NCBI GenBank assembly: GCA_020048055.1
Contig: JAIFNA010000009.1
Coordinates: forward strand, 215,693-279,692
Source: Arcobacter sp.
Lineage (GTDB): Bacteria; Campylobacterota; Campylobacteria; Campylobacterales; Arcobacteraceae
DNA length: 64,000 nucleotides
Reading direction: 5' to 3'
Within the stretch, counting starts at the first letter, position 1. Each line of letters begins with the position of its first letter. A program made the position numbers and the translations under genes. A model generated the notes under the pieces. It searched no databases, was not told where the DNA came from, and saw only the letters and a list, made by a program, of their open reading frames with translations. Below are positions 61,501-64,000 of the stretch, one piece after another.

Positions 61501-64000
61501 CAGTATCACTTGATAGTTTTAAACCTGCAATATCTGCGTAAGATATTGAACGGTCTAGTACATAATTCACTTCACTTCTTGATCCAACGTCATTAAAGTC
61601 AGTTCTAACTTCAAACATAATTTTTGAAGATCCATCAATCAATTGTTTAGTCCAACTAATATTTGTCGAATTTTCTTCAACAGATATTAAACTCCATGTT
61701 AGTCCTCCATCTGCACTTCCATACAATTTCTCACTAGCTCTAAGTGCTTTGCTTAATGTAGCAGTAATAGTTTGATCAGGATTATTTGTAACAAAATCAC
61801 TTGCATCTCTTCCTGTATCATGTGAAATGTCAATATTAGAAATAGTTACACTAATTACATTGATAACAAAAGAAACTGGTGTAGATTTAGGAGACTCATT
61901 TCCAGCAACATCAGTAACACCTATACTTAGACTGTAAGTGGTTCCATCAACAAGATTATTAGTAGGTTCCAACGATATAATTTTTGATGCGCTATTGATT
62001 TCAGCTTGAGTTACTACATGACTACCTATAACATCAATTCCACTATAAAGTTTAACAACATCTCCAGCTTTAATGTCAGAAGAAAGTTTATACATAACTG
62101 TTGGTTTCAAATCATCAGTTACAGAAGCCATTCTACCAACAACTAGACCCGCATTGTCAACAAAGACAAATTCATCAACTCTATCAGGAGTAGTATCATT
62201 ATCATCATCCTCAATAGGTTTTGAAGCAGCTTTTGTATCTAACTCATAAGTAACAACTGTTGATTTATCACTTTCAATACCAAACGGTTTTGCTACTGAA
62301 ACACTTAATGAATAAACACCGTCATTTCCTAAAGATTCTGGTGTCATAGAAATCATTCTAGACGAACTATCCAAATCTGCTTGCGTTACAACATATGCAG
62401 AAATTACAACATTACCACTATATAATTTAACAACATCTCCAACCATAGAACTTAGGGGTAATTTATAATAAACAGTTGGTGTACTATCATCACCTACGCT
62501 AGCAAGTTTACCAGTAATTGTACCTTGATTATCTACCAAAATAAATTGACCAGCCGCATCAGGTATTAGGTCGTTGTTTACATCAGGTGATATTGTTGGG
62601 ATATCATTCAGTGATGAAACTATCATATTGACAATATCTTGTAGTTTAGCTGGATTATTATCAGCACTAAATTCATTATTTGAAATCACTAAATTAATTG
62701 CTTCAATATGTTTAGGACTTAAAGTTACTGTTGTCGTAATACCCAAAGTAGCTAAATCATCGCTTGTTATTTTATTTGTATCATTATTTGCAATATTAAG
62801 TGCTTCTAAAGAGCTTACAATATTTTGTAATGCATCTATCGTATAAGCATTTACATTATTATCATTTAAAACAAAATTAATAGCACCTAAATCTACTACT
62901 GGACTTAAAGAAGTATTAACAACTATATTAAGACTATCAAGATCTCCATCTACAAGAGCACCATCAAGAAGTCTACCTGATAAATCAACTAAATTTTGCA
63001 ATTCAATTACAGAATCGATACTAGAGGTAGACACCAGATCTTTAAATAAGTCAGCAACTATATTAATTTTAGCATCAGTTAACCCTGTGATTCCAATTTT
63101 CTCTAATGCTTGTTTCATAGGATTAATATCAGTAATTTCATCTCCAACGAGTTCAATAATAGTTTTAACTGCTTCAGATAAAGATTTAACTTCAGGATAA
63201 CTATCCACATCTGATGCTTGTTTTGTTCTGATTACATCATTAAGCAAATCGGCTCCATCTTGAATTGTAGCTAATTTAAGCGTTTTGTACTCAAGTAATG
63301 TTAATGTTGAATTATCATTTAATGATAAATCTTCTATTTTATTAGCTAGATTAATAATATTTTGAACCCCTGCTTTAGTACTAGGATTAATATCAGTAGA
63401 AGCAAGGAATGTATTTATTTGTATAGCATCTTGAGCATTAGTTAAGCCAGTAAAGCCAGCTTTAGAATAATCGCTTAGTTGAGGCACAGTTGATGAAAGT
63501 TCTTGAGCGTAAGATAAAATAATATCCAGACTTGTTCTTGAATCTACAACCTGAACATTAGTAATATCATTTTCTAAAATATTTTCTGATAAATCTGTAA
63601 TTCCATTTTTACTAACTTTAACACTCATATCACCTTCAAAGTTAGCTGTTGGTGTTACAACTAATTCATAAGTTGTATCGTTAACTTTTACTAACGTACC
63701 TGCTCCAATATCGAACCCTTTAACTTTTTCACTGAATGTGAATGTATATTTAACTGGTCCTGTTGCTGTTCCACTTACTTCATCAGTAATTGAAAGTGTT
63801 GGAGGTGTTGTGTCAACTGGAGGTGGAGTTTTTGTGTTAACAGCTTGTGCTGCACTTACAACATCAGAAGCTAATGGATTATTAGCTAAATCTGTTACAC
63901 CATTACCAATAACTTTAACACTCATATCACCTTCAAAGTTAGCTGTTGGTGTTACAACTAATTCATAAGTTGTATCGTTAACTTTTACTAACGTACCTGC
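49532..64000 (-). CDS. giant multi-domain Ig-like repeat adhesin, 5' end outside window
   Basis: At least 4,822 residues; the frame is open at the right edge. From the N-terminal side: BapA-type Ig-like units with a 99-residue period (63.6-64.0 kb); a ~320-residue helical region (63.5-62.6 kb); then an array of 17 Ig-like units of ~90 residues of the type ISNIDIS-x-DTG...DFVTN-x-x-x-QTITA, interspersed with five units of the type AGEFVFVDNVGTVTG; one longer Ig-like unit (about 55.1-55.4 kb); ~12 units of the type GDKISSNGQINVTGV; and seven propeller-like repeats DGGFVVVWQS (about 49.9-51.0 kb). The tail (VELSDVLVMSDETNDLIFVG, DNGDKIVLKDSSEWV, FEYVNKKDPTAKLFIDEDIS) resembles C-termini of type I-secreted adhesins. 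A surface adhesin or biofilm protein is inferred. Confidence 0.9.
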   Translation of the reverse strand, partial: AGTLVKVNDTTYELVVTPTANFEGDMSVKVIGNGVTDLANNPLASDVVSAAQAVNTKTPPPVDTTPPTLSITDEVSGTATGPVKYTFTFSEKVKGFDIGAGTLVKVNDTTYELVVTPTANFEGDMSVKVSKNGITDLSENILENDITNVQVVDSRTSLDIILSYAQELSSTVPQLSDYSKAGFTGLTNAQDAIQINTFLASTDINPSTKAGVQNIINLANKIEDLSLNDNSTLTLLEYKTLKLATIQDGADLLNDVIRTKQASDVDSYPEVKSLSEAVKTIIELVGDEITDINPMKQALEKIGITGLTDAKINIVADLFKDLVSTSSIDSVIELQNLVDLSGRLLDGALVDGDLDSLNIVVNTSLSPVVDLGAINFVLNDNNVNAYTIDALQNIVSSLEALNIANNDTNKITSDDLATLGITTTVTLSPKHIEAINLVISNNEFSADNNPAKLQDIVNMIVSSLNDIPTISPDVNNDLIPDAAGQFILVDNQGTITGKLASVGDDSTPTVYYKLPLSSMVGDVVKLYSGNVVISAYVVTQADLDSSSRMISMTPESLGNDGVYSLSVSVAKPFGIESDKSTVVTYELDTKAASKPIEDDDNDTTPDRVDEFVFVDNAGLVVGRMASVTDDLKPTVMYKLSSDIKAGDVVKLYSGIDVIGSHVVTQAEINSASKIISLEPTNNLVDGTTYSLSIGVTDVAGNESPKSTPVSFVINVISVTISNIDISHDTGRDASDFVTNNPDQTITATLSKALRASEKLYGSADGGLTWSLISVEENSTNISWTKQLIDGSSKIMFEVRTDFNDVGSRSEVNYVLDRSISYADIAGLKLSSDTGSSSTDFITTTRDQSVQFSLTRNLESGEKLYGTVNGIDWVEITSINNKNVTWNTSLESGNGKYLEFAIEDAAGNRLTMTNQDYVLDVTTPFIKPTLDDTLSDLTPEVSGEFIFINDSGTVNSVIANNGFTNDATPVLKVMLPSSVKAGDFVKIYDNGIPLQTYVVKSSDISSGRIVSITMDKVLAKGDHALSFNFESISGVIGGLSDEFNITVKVDAPETRISNIKISDDTGRSNDDLVTKTQNQNITATLSTALEDDEKLFARVDGGEWIEITSMVNQTSIAWNNVDLSVGSNLIEFKVQSGSLVSGAISSASYVLDMVAPVQVVQQITISEDTGFNNHDLLTNKKDQLVSTKLNQVLNEGERLYYKLNSNEWVEVEQQIIVGLDVTATVELSEGINSLQFKVEDIAGNINLLPAQNITLDTTGITTTITNIDISIDSGSSDNDFITNQSNQTISGTLSKALETDEKLFIRVDGGTWIDISNTITAELAIRATGIVLSEGTHNIELVVSNSSGTVGVISTVEYKLDVTPSNSSVSQVTISNDTLSLAPNSSTDFVTKVASQTIGGSLNEALDAGDILLGSIDGGANWINITSMVEGTTISWATQLNEGSSSIKFKVQDIAGNFGVVTSRDYTLDTQVPSQTVTNIDMSNDMGLDSSDFITNESLQTITAKLSSALVSGDKVYGRVDGVNWIDITNYVSGTNISWSSVSLVEGSNNIEFKVQDIAGNESEKYTQSYLLETTVPATTIGNLLLSSDTNILGDFVTSESSQTVSGELSTALLDNESLWASKDGGQTWENITSIVTDRNFQWSITLDTNSSNSIQFKVQDLAGNSGLIASKTYVHDTIAPVSLINSIDISSDTGNSNSDFSTNVTIQTISANLTSSLQSGEKIWARTDGGEWINITSYLNGRNLAWTDARLSEGSNTIEFKIQDLAGNESGLFTQDYILDSGLPSQTISGVKLSNDNGIYDNDFVTNQSSQTITASISSALEEDEKLYGSIDGGTTWVDVSDKISNGVITWSTILSEGGGKSIKFKVVDNSGNTGEIKTVNYKLDVTSPDHVISNVDISADKGISDTDFVTNVASQTITGAINKALGTGDRLLASTNGGSTWTDVTEFVSGNNFSFVASLVDGSNQIKIKVQDKAGNDSEISSTSYVLDRVKPSQILSEIDISNDTNIDNDFITRIKAQTITAEIDSALVGTEKLYGSVDGGVTWTDITSKISSGAISWDTDLKIGNNSIKIKIEDKAGNTNTILSKNYLLDMTLPTATISGINISEDTKIITDFVTSTRVQTITAKLNGTMYQGDILLARVDGGEWINITTSILTGSSNIEWRDVSLSEGLHNIEFKVSDIAGNDGSVAVVAYKLDTVKPLQVISNIDISDDSNITTDFVTNVSSQTITANVDRVLVGDEELYGSIDGGTTWIKITDKLSGGVITWAVTLKNGTSSIEFKVEDTAGNTNTILSQVYTLDTVIPVVELSNIEISNDSNIDTDFITNVTSQSITLDLSTPLATGDLLYGRVDGGNWINITEFVSDTSVVWTSVDLINGTHNIEFKVTDLAGNIGNSISKSYTLDTVASVTPTLDDTLSDLILETAGEFIVVSNTAEQIAILNNGSTNDLTPIVNVKIPSDIKEGDLISIYDNGGASPFKTYIVTSADKVNGFASISFDEELSQGSHGLQLTFTDTAGNETTKSTSFNFSIDLDVPTTLISNIDISTDTGLSDTDFVTNVASQTVTATLSAILKSDEKLLASVDNGSTWVNITSFVSGVDVNWTGATLVNGKHNILMKVQDISSNDGVVASVEYVLDTSFVSVSPFVSVDGSIPNSAGEFVFVDNVGTVTGVLGNNSSTDDTNPTLTIMLPSDVSAGDQINIYDNGGVTPIQTYIVTASDIAGNGLVSIEFENPLSKALHKLQVSFEDIAGNETAKSSQVNITVTVDAPSQTISGIDISTDTGSSSTDFITNIASQNITATLSQVLEIGQKLKARVDNGAWIDVTSSVSGTSINWTNVTLVSGSNNISFRVEDDKGNSGLVGTQAYNLDLVKPIVTIDTVIEGDNFVNSTEQNSVVVSGTASGANSGDIVTITFNDSNGNTVVKTAVVDSRGKWILTGAQILDATSFAQGNIEINVSVVDRAGNTSDTQTTLIVKDTISDLIDAMVNDTTGGTGTTYDGITKDNFIYFTEEYVADGLLESTSTFKYTYDGGDTWITGNTNYFNGKLGFVLPDGYYELGDIKVQTTDRAGNVSDFTMNLEGYPITVDTSADIFTATIANDTNINNDQITKDGTINVSGVESTSYWYYRTILDGGEWSEWIEKPSTTTSFVLNEGVYSDVQVKTVDIAGNESTKSFGKIIIDSTSPDIPFITKIIDNEAREATYSKDDSNNINNGFGNIITDDKTLTLRVNTGTGKLGDILNINVVFGEITSVQKYTLTSNDVNNGFVDITLNSSPFISDGTYQITTDLVDVSGNETVKSSTISLTLDTTPDTADRVWIAEDTYGSHVVNGGSDQITQNGRINVSGLELTSTWVWRAHDQDVWKTVERGVDSDGTSYVILPELNNGFSSYTNLQIATIDRAGNESTPLYIGKFTVDQTSDNFVVAMHNDTKGVDTGVVGDKISSNGQINVTGVTDENSVWYYKHDGVSTWTLGVGTKFVLSEGSYTNVTVKSVDVAGNEATTNFGSVVVDKTVDNFTLSMDNDTKGADTGVVGDKISSNGQINVTGVSDTGSVWYYKHDDMEDWVLMNNGQTHFTLPCDDNAEVTYTNVTIRSVDVAGNQSTQNFGTVKVDKKVDNFTVAMQDDTKGVDTGVIGDKISSNGQINVSGVVDSGSVWYYKYSGMTDWVLMNNGELYFTLPCTNGTEQTYTDIKIKSVDIAGNESTTDFGTVTVDKRSDNFSVSLEEDTKGVDTGVVGDKITQNGKVNVSGVLDTGSVWYYKYDGIDWRLATAGSTFFTLGANATYNNVSVRSIDIAGNVTTTNFGKIVTDSISDDFSVALGDTFGGTGTANDHITSDRSIEINGVESTSMVYYKYDGINWTKAPSAGNYTLQISSDVSLNNIQFKTIDVAGNESSVQNIGNWKFDTTNDSFNVSMTNDTSGGKGTDKDLISSNGEFTLTGVEATSAWAYRTQNSSGSYSDWTYKTSSEAKFTLVEGVYNKVEVKTIDIAGNESLHNLGKVVIDTTADDFTARLYDQGLSRSDKLTADDSITILDIESTSSWYYKYDGINWTQGKGTVLSLADGHYNNISFKTIDIAGNVSSVSNIGNWTIDTVSDSFNVRMDNDTAGKYGSTSDLISRDGKFVLSNVESNSLVEYSTNGGVTWIEVVGNEFTLGHNTTSDLFVRTTDYAGNVNTKDIGTVIIDNYADALSYSTSGTTVYIKDAESTSAVYYSIGNGDWVLLGAGNKSFKVDGGYHADGDVKIKSIDRAGNASVKSLDAFTAGSPFTAIVSTIEYNTSHHYAVKGTGKPGTTVYCTNSTNTKTISVVIGADGTYYAHGVLNGGRGVKTVTVKGIGTDGIERTIIGHAYNIDPISELEDGGYIVTWTNFENNEGDIFAQRYSADGSKVGTAFMVNTSILNEQVDSDVVGLKDGGFVVVWQSENQDGSGWGIYMQQFDATGQKVGIETLVNQTTHKNQQNPEITSLTNGGFVVVWQSEDLNENGVYDIFVKIYDANGLIVSSEKLVNTFVDGDQSEAKITSLDDGGFIIVWHSFDVENGVYQVKSQRFDENGTKVGSEVQITKDVESSKETPFVSALSNGGFVISYVTYSESSQAIYTQTFDSNGNATSEDTLIESFVGTTGTPEVAEFKDGFAVVLNINENIVINIYDTNSVKVGNSIVIDKEFDLFEPHIASLKDGGFLVTWTQVSDNGNSKVFGQRFDIDAKESGVEFEIGKIVNKDTSTLILDSDYADINFDVLASSNSDIKTIDMSEGNYIIHDVELSDVLVMSDETNDLIFVGDNGDKIVLKDSSEWVKSEETVKIENRADEFFEYVNKKDPTAKLFIDEDISVI
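49870..50990 (-). repeat. seven propeller-like blade repeats in the adhesin
   Basis: Seven units of ~50 residues, each centred on a G-G-[FY]-[VIL]-[VI] motif: LEDGGYIVTW, LKDGGFVVVWQS, LTNGGFVVVWQS, LDDGGFIIVWHS, LSNGGFVISY, FKDGFAVVLN, LKDGGFLVTW. Seven blades are what a closed beta-propeller needs. The sixth is the most degenerate. Confidence 0.75.
51240..55080 (-). repeat. about 12 tandem units of the second Ig/Fn3-like repeat
   Basis: Units of 75-100 residues with the pattern DNF-x-[VL]-x-M-x-x-DT...D-x-I-[ST]-x-[ND]-G-x-[IV]-x-[VI]-[ST]-[GN]-V, then W-x-Y-[KR] and DxAGNxS. Four units at about 52.7-53.8 kb are much closer at the DNA level (the stretch encoding TKGVDTGVVGDKISSNGQIN recurs at ~300-bp spacing), pointing to recent tandem duplication. 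Confidence 0.85.
55400..61870 (-). repeat. 17 units of a ~90-residue Ig-like repeat
   Basis: Each unit has I-S-x-I-[DK]-[IL]-S-x-D, then DF[VI]T[NKS], QT[IV]-[TS], an acidic EKL[LY] or GD-x-L[LY] segment, W-[IV]-[ND]-I-T, N-x-I-E-F-K-V-x-D-x-[AS]-G-N, and ends in YxLD. The Asp- and Asn-rich loops are plausible calcium sites. Copies are 30-60% identical by eye, older than the second repeat family. Confidence 0.85.
63614..64000 (-). repeat. tandem repeat with 297-bp period at the window edge
   Basis: 63614-63703 and 63911-64000 are identical over 90 bp, spaced by 297 bp (99 codons). They encode GTLVKVNDTTYELVVTPTAN and FEGDMSVKV. The second copy is cut by the window edge, so more copies probably follow. 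Confidence 0.9.

Noticed and set aside
51240..61870. Regularly spaced similar DNA segments resembling a CRISPR or satellite array
   Set aside because: The period (about 270-300 bp) equals one protein domain, units are in frame and diverged mainly at silent positions; no short direct repeats with unique spacers exist.
49557..63968. Several plus-strand open frames of 60-90 codons across the giant gene
   Set aside because: They are antisense shadows of a repeat-rich coding frame, show no ribosome-binding sites and repeat the composition of the minus-strand domains.
1..64000. tRNA, rRNA, riboswitch, integrase, transposase or replication origin
   Set aside because: None could be recognised by eye in the intergenic regions; the recombinase-like segment seen is an N-terminal domain of a PPK2 protein, not an integrase.

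Overview
The window is AT-rich DNA from a Campylobacterota member, probably Arcobacter-like. This is inferred from the gene set: B-type aconitase, carboxynorspermidine decarboxylase, a haem/CZB chemoreceptor, large multi-sensor histidine kinases and a Mod operon with stand-alone TOBE proteins. No rRNA, tRNA, CRISPR array or insertion sequence was found.

Layout. 1-7.9 kb holds housekeeping genes: the 5' end of a malate:quinone oxidoreductase, a large histidine kinase, mtgA, plsY, folB, tatD, a receiver-like small protein, and a DHH phosphoesterase coupled to an Rrf2 regulator. 8.0-11.5 kb is a molybdate operon, modE-modA-(di-TOBE)-modC-modB. It is followed by an RHH/PIN toxin-antitoxin pair, a MORN-repeat protein and a RecD2-type helicase. 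16.5-20.7 kb is an accessory patch of unrecognised small genes. Two facing gene remnants meet there, translationally coupled micro-ORFs are present, and a ~119-bp repeat precedes two unrelated payload genes. One gene in this patch is cut by an in-frame stop and another by a frameshift. 20.7-34.6 kb contains a nitroreductase, an acnB that is out of frame, a haem chemoreceptor with CheY and REC-kinase partners, DedA, htpG with a near-perfect CIRCE operator, a glycosyltransferase, two tandem PPK2 polyphosphate kinases and nspC.

35.4-64 kb is one large surface-structure locus, entirely on the minus strand. A giant protein (more than 4,820 residues, N-terminus beyond the window) is followed within about 30 bp by sixteen tightly packed genes. 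They encode a secretin lipoprotein, a pilin, a second prepilin, a GspE-type ATPase, a GspF-type platform protein, two GspL/M-like bitopic proteins, a lytic transglycosylase and several secreted proteins of unknown function. The content resembles the R64-plasmid type IVb pilus locus more than a type IVa or Msh system. Two paralogous secreted proteins share a Cys/WYxPDxxGG module and are candidate tip or minor components. The giant protein carries about 17 copies of one Ig-like repeat, about 12 of a second, 5 of a third, a seven-blade propeller-like C-terminal part and a tail like those of type I-secreted adhesins.

Most notable observations: (1) the type IVb-like pilus locus joined to a giant adhesin, with a 28-bp perfect palindrome at the junction; (2) a three-fold 12-bp repeat that sets the prepilin leader length; (3) CIRCE in front of htpG; (4) tatD with no ATG/GTG/TTG start, lying in frame behind the upstream stop codon; (5) acnB broken by what looks like a short non-triplet deletion; (6) the repeat-led cassette island at 17-20.4 kb.
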